From: Oscillospiraceae bacterium
GTDB lineage: Bacteria; Bacillota_A; Clostridia; Oscillospirales; Oscillospiraceae
Reading direction: 5' to 3'
Length of the DNA: 64,000 bases
Assembly: GCA_015068055.1 (NCBI GenBank)
Contig: SVLG01000002.1
Location: forward strand, 8,354 to 72,353
The position numbers were made by a program, and so were the translations under genes. Shown here piece by piece: positions 8,744-17,640 of this stretch; within the stretch, counting starts at the first letter, position 1; the number at the start of each line of letters is the position of its first letter. The notes under the pieces are model-generated. The model saw only the letters and a program-made list of their open reading frames with translations, made no database searches and was not told the DNA's origin.

Positions 8744-8772
8744 TTGTCATAATGATGCGACCATGATAGACT
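8744..8772 (+). promoter_or_regulatory. Putative promoter of the XRE regulator
   Basis: TTGTCA and TAGACT are separated by 17 bases, 24 bases before the start codon. It lies back to back with the leftward promoter, so one bound regulator could affect both genes. Confidence 0.5.
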
Positions 8773-8796
8773 ATTCCCGAAGGGAAGTGAAAATCT

Positions 8797-9378
8797 ATGA
8801 ATTATGTAAACGGAGATGGCATTCGAAAATTGCGCGAGGAGCGCCATCTCACGCAAAAGGAATTGGCGGAGCAAATTGGGGTCAGCGACAAAGCGGTCTC
8901 CAAATGGGAAACGGGCCGGGGTCTGCCGGACATCAGTGTTCTGGGGCTTCTGGCTGAGTCGTTGGGTGTTTCCCTTTCGGAGCTTTTTGCCGGAAGCAAA
9001 ACCATCAATCGCAACAAAAGCGGTAACATGCAGCGCAGCGGTTTCTATGTCTGTCCCGTATGCGGCAACGTTATTCACGCTATGGGTGAGGCTTCTTTCA
9101 GCTGCTGCGGCATAACACTGCCACGGTTGGAGCCGGAAGCCGCGGAGCAGGAGCATTCCATACACGTGGAAACAATGGACGATGAGTACTATGTTACTCT
9201 CAAACACCCAATGACCCAGGAACATCACATCTCCTTCATAGCCTATCTGAACTGGGAGCGACTGCAGCTGGTCAAGCTGTACCCGGAGCAGGAAGCCGCG
9301 GCACGCTTTGCCCGTTTTGGCAAGGGTACTCTCTATATCTACTGCAGGAAAGACGGACTATTTTCCGTGAAACTGTAA
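8797..9378 (+). CDS. XRE regulator fused to a desulforedoxin/superoxide-reductase-like domain
   Basis: Residues 9-62 form a Cro/C1-type helix-turn-helix (LTQKELAEQIGVSDKAVSKW). Residues about 84-193 look like desulfoferrodoxin. First comes a CPVC...CC metal site (Cys 86, 89, 103, 104), then an iron-site pattern with His 120 or His 123, KHPM (His 137), EHHI (His 143) and YCRKDG (Cys 183). In superoxide reductases the last motif is CxxH; here the histidine is replaced by Asp 186. This suggests a regulator that senses superoxide or redox state through iron. The fold call rests on motif order, and the sensing role is inference. It ends at a hairpin shared with tyrS. Confidence 0.7.
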   Translation: MNYVNGDGIRKLREERHLTQKELAEQIGVSDKAVSKWETGRGLPDISVLGLLAESLGVSLSELFAGSKTINRNKSGNMQRSGFYVCPVCGNVIHAMGEASFSCCGITLPRLEPEAAEQEHSIHVETMDDEYYVTLKHPMTQEHHISFIAYLNWERLQLVKLYPEQEAAARFARFGKGTLYIYCRKDGLFSVKL

Positions 9379-9381
9379 AAA

Positions 9382-9407
9382 ATCCCCCCACGATTTCGTG
9401 GGGGGAT
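9382..9407. terminator. Bidirectional terminator between the XRE gene and tyrS
   Basis: An 11-bp stem (ATCCCCCCACG with its complement, loop ATTT) sits between the convergent ends. On the minus strand it is followed by a run of U, so it is strongest for tyrS. Confidence 0.8.
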
Positions 9408-9413
9408 ACTTCT

Positions 9414-10631
9414 TTACTTCAGAACCACGCGCTTGAAATTCTTCTTACCGCGACGAAGGACAACACCCTCACGCAGCTGCTCAGCGCTGAAGCTGGCAGC
9501 GATATCGCTGACCTTTTCATCACCACAGAGTACGCCGCCCTGCTGGATGTTGCGGCGTGCATCGCTGCGGCTGGCGCAGAGCCCGGAGAGCACCAGCAGA
9601 CTCATGATGTCTGCCTTGCCGTCCACCAGATCGCTCTCGGCAATAACGGTCTCGGGCACTTCCTCCGTATTGCCGGAGAAAACCGCGCGGGCCTTGGCGC
9701 GGGCGCTCCCGGCCTCTTCCTCGCCGTGAACCAGCTTGGTGAGTTCGTAGGCAAGAATCTCCTTGGCGGTGTTCAGCTGAGCGCCCTCCCACTTGTCCAT
9801 GGCATCGATTTCCTCGATGGGCAGGAAGGTGAGCATACGGATGCACTTGAGAACGTCGGCATCGCCCACGTTGCGCCAGTACTGGTAGAAATCGTAGGGT
9901 GCGGTCTTGTTGGGGTCGAGCCACACCGCACCGCTGGCGGTTTTACCCATCTTCTTGCCCTCGCTGTTCATCAGGAGGGTAATGGTCATGGCGTAAGCGT
10001 CCTTACCAAGCTTCTTTCGGATCAGCTCGGTGCCGCCCAGCATATTGCTCCACTGGTCGTCGCCGCCAAACTGCATGTTGCAGCCGTACTCCTTGAACAG
10101 ATGATAAAAGTCATAGCTCTGCATGATCATGTAGTTAAACTCCAGGAAGCTAAGCCCCTTCTCCATACGCTGCTTGTAGCACTCGGCACGGAGCATGTTA
10201 TTCACGGAGAAACAGGCGCCCACCTCGCGGAGCAGTTCTACATAGTTGAGCTTCAGCAGCCAGTCCGCGTTGTTAACCATGATGGCCTTGCCGTCGCCAA
10301 ACTCGATGAAACGCTCCATCTGCTTTTTGAAGCAGTCGCAGTTATGCTGGATGGTTTCGGCGGTCATCATACTGCGCATATCGGTGCGACCGGAGGGGTC
10401 GCCAATATGTCCGGTGCCGCCGCCGATCAGTACCACAGGGCGGTTTCCCGCCATCTGCAGGCGCTTCATAAGGCACAGAGCCATGAAGTGGCCCACGTGC
10501 AGGCTGTCGGCAGTGGGATCAAAGCCAATGTAGAAGGTAGCCTTGCCGGTATTGACCAGTTCGCGAATTTCTTCCTCATCGGTAACCTGAGCAATAAGGC
10601 CGCGGGCCTTCAGTTCTTCGTAAATCTGCAT
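9414..10631 (-). CDS. tyrS: Tyrosyl-tRNA synthetase
   Basis: Class I aminoacyl-tRNA synthetase that charges tRNA-Tyr, 405 residues. The nucleotide-binding HIGH motif appears as HVGHF, and the KMSKS loop as KMGKT. A C-terminal S4-like RNA-binding domain (SRSDARRNIQQGGVLCGDE) is present. The frame is open upstream into the leader, but the start ATG (MQIYEELKARG) has GAGGAAAG in front of it and matches family N-termini. Expression is controlled by a T-box leader with a tyrosine specifier, so it should rise when tRNA-Tyr is uncharged. Confidence 0.95.
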   Translation of the reverse strand: MQIYEELKARGLIAQVTDEEEIRELVNTGKATFYIGFDPTADSLHVGHFMALCLMKRLQMAGNRPVVLIGGGTGHIGDPSGRTDMRSMMTAETIQHNCDCFKKQMERFIEFGDGKAIMVNNADWLLKLNYVELLREVGACFSVNNMLRAECYKQRMEKGLSFLEFNYMIMQSYDFYHLFKEYGCNMQFGGDDQWSNMLGGTELIRKKLGKDAYAMTITLLMNSEGKKMGKTASGAVWLDPNKTAPYDFYQYWRNVGDADVLKCIRMLTFLPIEEIDAMDKWEGAQLNTAKEILAYELTKLVHGEEEAGSARAKARAVFSGNTEEVPETVIAESDLVDGKADIMSLLVLSGLCASRSDARRNIQQGGVLCGDEKVSDIAASFSAEQLREGVVLRRGKKNFKRVVLK

Positions 10632-10675
10632 GTTTCTTTCCTCGCTTATCAATTTTATCTGTGAAGATACCTCGC

Positions 10676-10940
10676 AAAAAGCCCTCTGTCCCGGAAAGGG
10701 ACAGAGGGCGATCATGTCGCGGTACCACCTCTGCTTTTGCTGCACAAACGCGCAGCCTCAGCGCACGTCAGAAAACGTGCTGCGCTGTAACGGGCGCACC
10801 CGGAACACGCCTACCGGGAAAAACCTTTCGGGTGTCAGCTCCGCGGTGTATTCACTCGCTTCCCCTCTCCCCTTCCCACCAAACAGGGGTTCTCTGTGCA
10901 GGGAACAAACGGTTACTTCTCCGCATCATCGCCGTAGCGG
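10676..10940 (-). promoter_or_regulatory. T-box leader of tyrS with terminator/antiterminator
   Basis: Reading leftward, the leader holds the conserved T-box AGGTGGTACCGCG (10730-10718). This is followed by an intrinsic terminator: 12-bp stem GCCCTCTGTCCC, 5-base loop and U5 (10709-10676). In the stem I region the sequence GTGAATACACC places UAC, a tyrosine codon, in the specifier position (10850-10848). Uncharged tRNA-Tyr would stabilise the antiterminator and allow tyrS transcription. The 5' boundary is set from the promoter at about 10940. Confidence 0.9.
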
Positions 10941-10945
10941 TCCTT

Positions 10946-10974
10946 ATTTTAGCGGATATGTCCTCACTTGTCAA
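10946..10974 (-). promoter_or_regulatory. Sigma-A promoter of the tyrS T-box transcript
   Basis: A perfect TTGACA (10974-10969) and TAAAAT (10951-10946) are spaced by 17 bases. The promoter overlaps the last codons and stop of recN, so tyrS is transcribed independently of the dxs operon. Confidence 0.8.
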
Positions 10975-12652
10975 GGAGAGAGGCACGGAATTTCTCAGCC
11001 TGATCCAGCATTTCACCAACACTTTCCAGCAGAGCTTCGGTGATGACTCCGCCGCCGGTGATGCGGGCCAGTTCCTCGCAGCGTCCCCGACGGTCCAGTT
11101 CGGTGATAGCCGTATAGGTTCGGCCATTCCGCTCCTCTTTTCTCACGAGAAGCTGGGCGTCCGCCATGGCAGCAATCTGCGGCAGGTGCGTAACACAAAG
11201 TACCTGCTTTGTGCGGGACAGGGCCGCCAGCTTTTCTCCGATGCGCTGCGCCGCAATGCCGGAAACGCCGGCATCCACTTCGTCAAAGATCTGTGTCGGC
11301 ACGGGGTCGCGCAGGGCAAAAACATTCTTCAGCGCCAGCATGATGCGTGAAAGCTCACCGCCGGAAGCGATGCGGCTGATGGGCCCAAGAGCCTCACCCG
11401 CGTTTGCGGACATAACAAATCGTACCCGATCCGCCCCCGTACTGTCAAAGCCCGGAGCCGACTCAACAGGGTCAAAGGCGGCTTCAAAGCGCACAGAGGG
11501 CATACTCAGATCGCGAAGCTCCTCAACAACGCGCTTTTGCAGTCTGTCTGCTGCGATCTTTCTCTCTTTGGAGAGCTTCTCGGCCGCATCCTTTGCCTTC
11601 TTCCCGGCCTGCTGCAGTTCCCGTTCCAGCTTCTCCAGCCGATCCCCGGCATATTCCAACTCGTCCAGCCGCTGCCGGCTCTCGTCCAGCATACGGATAA
11701 GCCCGGTCTCGTCGGTCATGTACCGCTTTTCAAGCCGCCGTAAAAGCGCCAGCCTCTCTTCCAGCTTGTCATATTCCTCGGGAGAAAAGTCAAGTTCTGC
11801 CTGTTTTTCACGGATACTTTCCGCGGCATCTTCCAGAATAGCCGCTGCCTCACGTATCTGCGCAGCGCTCTTTTCCAGCTCCGGGCACCAGGCAGATGCC
11901 CGCTCGGCAGCATACGCCGCATCACCACAAAGGGAAACCGCACTCTCCTCGCTACCGTACAGGGCTTCATAGGCTGCATCCAACTGCTCCGTCAGCTTCT
12001 CGCTGTTACGCAGCAGATCACGACGGGCGCAAAGTTCATCCTCTTCTCCTGCGCGCAGCTGTGCCTTCTCCAGATCTGCCACACGCTGCCGGAGGCTTTC
12101 CTCCAAATGGGCCTTGTCCAGCTCGTCCATACTGAGCTTCTGCTTCTCGCGGCGAAGTGCCGTATAGGCCGCATAAGCACAGCGGAATTCATCCAAGGCT
12201 TCCTCCGAAACGCCGAAGCGGTCCAGATAGCCCAAATGCAGCTTCTCATCCAGCAGCTGTCTGCCGTCGTTCTGTCCGTGGATGTCCAGAAGCAAGGCGC
12301 CCAGCTCACGAAGCTGCGCCGCCGTAACCGGCATACCGTTCACCCGGGCAGATGACTTTCCATCGGCACCGATCCGCCGCTGAAGGATGAGTTCCTCTTC
12401 TTCCTCCAGATCATTTTCTCTGCACCAGTCTGAAACGGGAGCCGCATCAAAAACAGCCGAAACGGCGGCCTTCTCTGCGCCGGTACGCACCAGCTCACGG
12501 CTGGTTCGCCCGCCGAGGACCGCCTGTATGGAGTCAATGACGATGGACTTACCGGCACCGGTCTCGCCGGTCAGTACGTTAAGCCCCGGTGCAAACTCTA
12601 TATCCGCTTTCTCAATGACGGCGATATTCTCGATGTGTAAACTCCGAAGCAT
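10964..12652 (-). CDS. recN: DNA repair protein RecN
   Basis: SMC-like ATPase (562 residues) that acts at DNA double-strand breaks during recombinational repair. The Walker A motif GETGAGKS lies at about residue 30, long Glu/Leu/Arg-rich coiled coils fill the middle, and the C-terminal half has the ABC signature region (ASGGELSRIMLALK) and the Walker B region (TQIFDEVDAGVSG). The start ATG shares one base with the argR stop (TGATG), indicating translational coupling. It is the last gene of dxs-tlyA-nadK-argR-recN; argR-recN order is conserved in Firmicutes. Confidence 0.95.
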   Translation of the reverse strand: MLRSLHIENIAVIEKADIEFAPGLNVLTGETGAGKSIVIDSIQAVLGGRTSRELVRTGAEKAAVSAVFDAAPVSDWCRENDLEEEEELILQRRIGADGKSSARVNGMPVTAAQLRELGALLLDIHGQNDGRQLLDEKLHLGYLDRFGVSEEALDEFRCAYAAYTALRREKQKLSMDELDKAHLEESLRQRVADLEKAQLRAGEEDELCARRDLLRNSEKLTEQLDAAYEALYGSEESAVSLCGDAAYAAERASAWCPELEKSAAQIREAAAILEDAAESIREKQAELDFSPEEYDKLEERLALLRRLEKRYMTDETGLIRMLDESRQRLDELEYAGDRLEKLERELQQAGKKAKDAAEKLSKERKIAADRLQKRVVEELRDLSMPSVRFEAAFDPVESAPGFDSTGADRVRFVMSANAGEALGPISRIASGGELSRIMLALKNVFALRDPVPTQIFDEVDAGVSGIAAQRIGEKLAALSRTKQVLCVTHLPQIAAMADAQLLVRKEERNGRTYTAITELDRRGRCEELARITGGGVITEALLESVGEMLDQAEKFRASLLDK

Positions 12653-13101
12653 CAGAGCATGGCCTCGATTTCCAGATAGAAGAGCGAGGCAGCTTCGTTG
12701 GTCTTCATGGCGAGAAACACAGTATCGTCACCGGCCAGCGTGCCAACCAGTTCAGGAATGGACATATGATCCAGAGCAGACGCAGCGGCATTGGCAAGAC
12801 CCGGCATGGTATGGAGAACCACAAGGTTCTGTGCATAGTCATAAGAAATGACACACTCCCGGAAAATCTTACGCAGACGAATATCAAAATCGGAAAGTTC
12901 GTCCCGGTTCACCACCACATAGCGGTAGCTGCCGCTGGGAGAAAGCTCCTTGACCAGACGCAGTTCCTTGATGTCGCGGGAAAGCGTAGCCTGTGTACTC
13001 TTGATGCCACGCTCCATAAGTGCTTCCATCATCTGATTCTGCGTTTCAATGTCCTGCTGGGAAATGAGTTCAAGGATCATAGCCTGTCGGGTACTTTTCA
13101 T
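12652..13101 (-). CDS. argR: Arginine repressor ArgR
   Basis: A 149-residue hexameric repressor/activator of arginine metabolism. The N-terminal winged helix (ISQQDIETQNQMMEALMERG, then STQATLSRDIKELRLVK) binds ARG boxes. The C-terminal domain has the arginine-binding and oligomerisation motif GTLAGDDTVF. It starts 24 bases after nadK and overlaps recN by one base. Confidence 0.93.
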   Translation of the reverse strand: MKSTRQAMILELISQQDIETQNQMMEALMERGIKSTQATLSRDIKELRLVKELSPSGSYRYVVVNRDELSDFDIRLRKIFRECVISYDYAQNLVVLHTMPGLANAAASALDHMSIPELVGTLAGDDTVFLAMKTNEAASLFYLEIEAML

Positions 13102-13125
13102 TTATTTCCGTCCTTTCCACCGCGC

Positions 13126-13989
13126 TCACGCCCGGTCGCTTAATTTTGCATATGCCGTGTCATAAAAACTTTTTCCGCTGAGCAAAGCCATATTTGTTAC
13201 ATGCCCGGAGCGGCAAATGCGGATCTCATCGCCGTCCCACAGCATAGTCTGATCGGCACCGTCCAGAGAAAGGAGTGCTTTCTTATCTCCCAACTCCACC
13301 GGCCGTATACTTACCTGTCTGCCAGGTGCCAGCACAAAGGAGCGGGCTGCCAGCCGATGGGCACAAATGGGAGTAATGAGGATATTCTCTGCGTCCGGCT
13401 CCACCAGAGGACCGCCAGCCGCCATGGAATAGGCGGTGGCACCGGTGGGGCTGGCAATAATAATCCCGTCACCGGAAAACTCCGTGATTTTAATGCCGTC
13501 ACCATAAGCCGCCATTCGCACCGTATTGACAATGCCGTTGATAACCGCATCGTTGAGGGAATGGCCGGATAAAATCGTCACACCGTCCCGAACCAGGCGG
13601 ACTTCCAGCATCATACGCTTTTGCAGAATGAATTTACCGGCTGCGGCTTCCTTCAGCCGCTCGATCTCGCCGCTTTCAAGCTCCGTCAAAAAGCCCTTGT
13701 GACCCAGATTTACACCCAGCATCGGCACACCGCTGCCAAGCGCCGCGCGGGCAGCCTGCAGCATTGTACCGTCACCACCCAGCGTAACCAGCAGGCGTGC
13801 ACCCGGCAGCACATCCTCCAGCGCCTCCAGCAAGAGATCCTTCGGAAAGGTATCCTCCTTACCGGTACTCAGGAGCGGGCTTATGCGGACACCGTAGCCC
13901 TCCGCTTCAAGAATCGCTTTGGCGCGTCTGGTAGTCTCCAGATAATGATCCCGATGCGGGTTGGGACATAAGAGGATGTGTCCTGTCAT
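13126..13989 (-). CDS. nadK: NAD kinase
   Basis: Cytoplasmic enzyme that phosphorylates NAD to NADP. In 287 residues the family motifs are clear: LGGDGTML (catalytic GGDGT, near residue 70), NLGHKGFLTEL, and SPTGATAYSMAAGGP. The ATG overlaps the tlyA stop as ATGA, which points to coupled translation within the dxs operon. Confidence 0.95.
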   Translation of the reverse strand: MTGHILLCPNPHRDHYLETTRRAKAILEAEGYGVRISPLLSTGKEDTFPKDLLLEALEDVLPGARLLVTLGGDGTMLQAARAALGSGVPMLGVNLGHKGFLTELESGEIERLKEAAAGKFILQKRMMLEVRLVRDGVTILSGHSLNDAVINGIVNTVRMAAYGDGIKITEFSGDGIIIASPTGATAYSMAAGGPLVEPDAENILITPICAHRLAARSFVLAPGRQVSIRPVELGDKKALLSLDGADQTMLWDGDEIRICRSGHVTNMALLSGKSFYDTAYAKLSDRA

Positions 13990-14804
13990 TTGTTTTCCTC
14001 CTCATCCTTGCTGTGGTGAGCATGGGACGCCGCTACCAGCGCCTCCAGATCCGGCACAATGGACTCCGTGCCGTCCTTTTCAATCCATGCCAGATACTCG
14101 ATATTCCCCTCCGGACCGCGTATGGGCGAGAAGTCCAGCCCCAGCAAGCTGAATCCCGCTTCTCTGGAATAGCTCAGGAAATTCTCCAGCACCTCCACGT
14201 GAACCGCCGCCTCGCGTACAACGCCCTTTTTACCCACCTTTTCCTTCCCGGCTTCGAACTGGGGTTTTACCAGGCAAACAGCCCGGCCATGGTCCTTTAA
14301 AAGGCCGTAGACTGCCGGGAGAATGAGCCGCAGAGAAATAAAGCTCAGGTCCATCACTGCCAGATCAATTTCATCGGGAACTTCTTCATGGGTAAGGTAG
14401 CGGACATTGGTGCGCTCCATGCAAACCACGCGCTCGTCCTGTCGAAGCTGCCAGGCAAGCTGACCATAGCCCACATCGATGGCATAGACTCTGGACGCGC
14501 CGTTTTTCAGAAGCACATCCGTAAAACCGCCGGTGCTGGCACCACAGTCCGCACAAATGCAGCCGCTGGGGTCGATGGAGAACACCTTTACTGCTTTTTC
14601 CAGCTTCAAGCCCCCCCGGCTTACATAGGGAATCACCTCGCCGCGCAGCACCACATCCGCATCCGGCGGAAAAGCCGTTCCGGGTTTTGTCTCTTTTTGA
14701 CCGTTCACATATACGAGCCCAGCCATAATACTGGTTTTTGCCCGCTCTCTGGAGGGGGCAAGGCCCTTGTCAAAAACCAACTGGTCAAGTCTTACTTTCT
14801 TCAT
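13986..14804 (-). CDS. tlyA: TlyA family 2'-O-ribose rRNA methyltransferase
   Basis: A 272-residue protein with an N-terminal S4 RNA-binding domain (KVRLDQLVFDKGLAPSRERA) and a C-terminal FtsJ-type Rossmann methyltransferase domain (DCGASTGGFTDVLLKNGA as the SAM-binding motif). TlyA proteins methylate 16S and/or 23S rRNA. The frame is open upstream, but the ATG giving MKKVRLDQ follows GGAGATG. The gene overlaps the end of dxs by 20 bases and nadK by 4, an arrangement common in Clostridia. Confidence 0.93.
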   Translation of the reverse strand: MKKVRLDQLVFDKGLAPSRERAKTSIMAGLVYVNGQKETKPGTAFPPDADVVLRGEVIPYVSRGGLKLEKAVKVFSIDPSGCICADCGASTGGFTDVLLKNGASRVYAIDVGYGQLAWQLRQDERVVCMERTNVRYLTHEEVPDEIDLAVMDLSFISLRLILPAVYGLLKDHGRAVCLVKPQFEAGKEKVGKKGVVREAAVHVEVLENFLSYSREAGFSLLGLDFSPIRGPEGNIEYLAWIEKDGTESIVPDLEALVAASHAHHSKDEEENK

Positions 14805-16638
14805 GGAGCATCTCCTTTGCCGCGCTGACAATCCCCGCCGCGTCAATACCCAGCTCGCGACGCAAATCGCTTACACTGCCATGACTCACGATGCCGCTGC
14901 CAAGGTCCAGCTGCCGCACCGCACGCAGCGCAATTCCCGCAGCCGCCGCGCAGGCCAGAAGCTGCATACCTGCGCTGCCCGCCCGGCAGCACTCCTCAAC
15001 GCTCATAAATCGTCCTGTTTTTTGCAGAGAGCGGCACACAACCTGCTCACCCATGGGCCGCAGTGTATTGAGTTTAATAAGTTCAACACTTATCCCATCT
15101 GCACGAAGGCAGTCAGCTGCCGCCAACGCATCATTTATGGAAATACCATGGGTCACCAGCGTAAAATCACTGCCCTCACGCAGAATGTCGGCAGCCTCGC
15201 CGCTCCAGCCGTCGCCGTACTGTCCTTCTCTGCCCCGGGGGTAACAGATGGCCGCCGGACCGACCTCCTGCTCCACCGCCTCCCGGAGCATATCCCGAAG
15301 CTCCTGAAAACTGGCGGGGGCATATATACGCATGCCGGGCACGCTGCTCAGATAGGCGAGGCCAAAACTGCCATGATGGGTCTCGCCGTCGGCACCGACA
15401 AGCCCGCTTCGATCCACAGCCACTACGGCATGAAGGCCCATGAGAGCCCAATCTTCGATCAGCATATCATAGGCACGCTGCAGAAAGCTGTTATAAACAG
15501 CAAAAACCGGCTTCATTCCCTGCCGGGCAAGACCGCCGGACATGGCTACTGCGTGGCCCTCGGCAATGCCCACATCAAAGAAGCGCTTCGGATAACGCTG
15601 GGCAAAGCATTCCAGACCGGTGCCATCCACCATGGCAGCCGTCACCGCGCATATATGCTCATCCTGCCCGGCAAGCTCTGTAAGCGCATGTCCAAAACAG
15701 GCTGAGAAATCCTCCGCAGCAGCATCCAGTATCCCCTCACTTGGGTTGAAGGGCGAAACACCGTGGTACAGGCTGGGGTTTTTCTCCGCGTACGAAAAGC
15801 CCTTGCCCTTGGTGGTAAGCACATGGAGAAGGACGGGACGACGCAGGTTCCGCGCCCAGTGGATGCTCTTTTCCAGTTCCTTCACATCATGACCATCCAC
15901 GGGTCCAATATACTCAAAGCCCAATTCACTGAAAACATTATTGGGCATCAGGACATCCTTGACAAATTCCTTGGTTCTGTGTGTAAAGCCGTAAAGCTTC
16001 GGGTGATGCTCCGTAACCTCCCGGTACCTGCGCTTAAAATTAACATACCCCTGCTTCACGCGTGCCGCGCTGAGGAACTTTGCCATGCCGCCAACATTCT
16101 GGTTGATGGACATGCCGTTGTCATTCAGAATCAGGACCAGGGCCTCACCGCTCTGGGCGGCGTCACAAAGGCCCTCATAGCTGAGGCCGCCGGTGAGCGC
16201 ACCGTCACCAATTACCGCGGCAACGTCATAACTCTCACCGCTGAGGCTGCGTCCCCGGGCCATGCCAAGAGCAAGAGAAACCGAGTCGGAAGCATGTCCA
16301 GCCACAAAGGCGTCGCAGCGACTCTCACAGGGCTTCGGATAGCCGGAAAGACCGCCAAACTGCCGAAGCGTCTCAAAACGCTCCCGACGCCCGGTTAGTA
16401 TCTTGTGGGTATAACTCTGATGACCCACATCGAATAGAATGCGGTCCACAGCGGGATCGTATACACGATGCAGAGCAACCGTCAACTCCACAGTACCCAG
16501 ATTGGACGCAAGATGCCCACCGGTTTGCGAAATATTCTCTAAAAGAAAGGCTCTAATTTCGGCACATAACTGCGGCAGTTTCTCCGCTGAAAGCCGCCGA
16601 AGGTCCGTATTTGTATTTATAGAACTCAGTATATTCAA
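14785..16638 (-). CDS. dxs: 1-deoxy-D-xylulose-5-phosphate synthase
   Basis: Thiamine diphosphate enzyme that condenses pyruvate and glyceraldehyde-3-phosphate, the first step of the MEP isoprenoid pathway. It has 617 residues, the usual size. Visible motifs include GGHLASNLGTVELTVALH, the ThDP-binding GDGALTGG to NDNGMSI, and the transketolase-type VGADGETHHGSFGLAYL. The start is TTG with AAAGGGG about 9 bases upstream. It leads the operon dxs-tlyA-nadK-argR-recN. The pathway partners dxr, ispG and ispA are also in this window. Confidence 0.95.
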   Translation of the reverse strand: MNILSSINTNTDLRRLSAEKLPQLCAEIRAFLLENISQTGGHLASNLGTVELTVALHRVYDPAVDRILFDVGHQSYTHKILTGRRERFETLRQFGGLSGYPKPCESRCDAFVAGHASDSVSLALGMARGRSLSGESYDVAAVIGDGALTGGLSYEGLCDAAQSGEALVLILNDNGMSINQNVGGMAKFLSAARVKQGYVNFKRRYREVTEHHPKLYGFTHRTKEFVKDVLMPNNVFSELGFEYIGPVDGHDVKELEKSIHWARNLRRPVLLHVLTTKGKGFSYAEKNPSLYHGVSPFNPSEGILDAAAEDFSACFGHALTELAGQDEHICAVTAAMVDGTGLECFAQRYPKRFFDVGIAEGHAVAMSGGLARQGMKPVFAVYNSFLQRAYDMLIEDWALMGLHAVVAVDRSGLVGADGETHHGSFGLAYLSSVPGMRIYAPASFQELRDMLREAVEQEVGPAAICYPRGREGQYGDGWSGEAADILREGSDFTLVTHGISINDALAAADCLRADGISVELIKLNTLRPMGEQVVCRSLQKTGRFMSVEECCRAGSAGMQLLACAAAAGIALRAVRQLDLGSGIVSHGSVSDLRRELGIDAAGIVSAAKEMLHEESKT

Positions 16639-16672
16639 GAGTATATCCCCTTTGAATGCATAGATCTACTGT

Positions 16673-16701
16673 ATAATACCAAATAAAACACCTCTTTACA
16701 A
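16673..16701 (-). promoter_or_regulatory. Putative sigma-A promoter of the dxs operon
   Basis: TTGTAA (16701-16696) and TATTAT (16678-16673) are spaced by 17 bases. The -35 lies inside the adjacent terminator hairpin. Confidence 0.6.
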
Positions 16702-16722
16702 GGGTAAAGAGGTGTTTTATTT
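16681..16722 (-). terminator. Terminator after ispA
   Basis: A perfect 19-bp stem (AAATAAAACACCTCTTTAC with its complement, loop AAGG in the plus-strand sense) ends the xseA-ispA operon. The A/T-rich outer part supplies the U tract in either direction. Confidence 0.8.
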
Positions 16723-16764
16723 GTGAATTTATGCAATTTCTATAACATTCAATTTACATAATAT

Positions 16765-17640
16765 TCATTTTCTGCGGTTTGCCAGCTCGTCAGCCAGCCA
16801 GCAGAGAAGACCGCTGTCAGGAAAAGAAGAAATCACGGCAGCTTTGGCCGCTTCTGTATATTCACGGACAAGACGGTCGCAGCCGTCCACCCCGAGCAGT
16901 GTAATAAAAGTGGTCTTGCCATTTTCGGCATCGGAGCCAACCGGTTTACCCAGCTCCTCTGTTGTTGCCGTAATATCCAGAACATCGTCGCGAATTTGAA
17001 AGGCAATACCAAGATTACGTGCATATTGAGAAGCCGCACGGATCTGTTCCTCACTGGCCCCGCCGCAGTAGGCACCCATAAGACAGGCAGCCTCCAACAG
17101 CGCTCCGGTTTTCAGCGCGTGAAGATAACGTAGTGACTCCTCATCGCTGGCCTCTCCATCGTGAGAGATATCCAGATACTGACCGCCGCACATCCCCTGC
17201 TCCCCGGCTGCATCCGCCAGCACGGAAGCCATAGCCACCAGCTTATCCGCAGAAACCGGACACTGCAGGACGGTTCGGAAAGCAGACGCCTGCAGCGCAT
17301 CGCCGGCCAGCACCGCGTTGGTCTCACCATACACAACGTGACAGGTGGGCTTTCCCCGGCGCAAATCGTCGTTATCCATACAAGGCAGATCGTCATGAAT
17401 GAGAGAGTAGGTATGGAGCATTTCTATGGCGCAGGCCGCCGGCATGGCAGCAGATACATCGCCACCGCAGGCTGCACAGAACTGCAGCACAAGGATCGGG
17501 CGGATTCGCTTGCCGCCGGCCAGCAGTGAATAGCGCATGGCCTCCAACAACTCACCCTGAGGACAGTTCTCCTCAAAGTACGTATCCAGTTCCTCCTCTA
17601 CCAAGCGCCGGCACTCCTCGTAGACTTCTTTGTAATTCAT
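16765..17640 (-). CDS. ispA: Polyprenyl (farnesyl) diphosphate synthase
   Basis: Class I prenyltransferase that elongates DMAPP with IPP to geranyl/farnesyl diphosphate. The 291-residue protein has the first aspartate-rich motif as DDLPCMDNDDLRRGKPTCH, the second as FQIRDDVLD, and the GGKRIRP motif near residue 42. The ATG overlaps the xseB stop (ATGA). The product feeds undecaprenyl synthesis by UppS, encoded elsewhere in the window. The exact chain length is inferred from size and context. Confidence 0.92.
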   Translation of the reverse strand: MNYKEVYEECRRLVEEELDTYFEENCPQGELLEAMRYSLLAGGKRIRPILVLQFCAACGGDVSAAMPAACAIEMLHTYSLIHDDLPCMDNDDLRRGKPTCHVVYGETNAVLAGDALQASAFRTVLQCPVSADKLVAMASVLADAAGEQGMCGGQYLDISHDGEASDEESLRYLHALKTGALLEAACLMGAYCGGASEEQIRAASQYARNLGIAFQIRDDVLDITATTEELGKPVGSDAENGKTTFITLLGVDGCDRLVREYTEAAKAAVISSFPDSGLLCWLADELANRRK

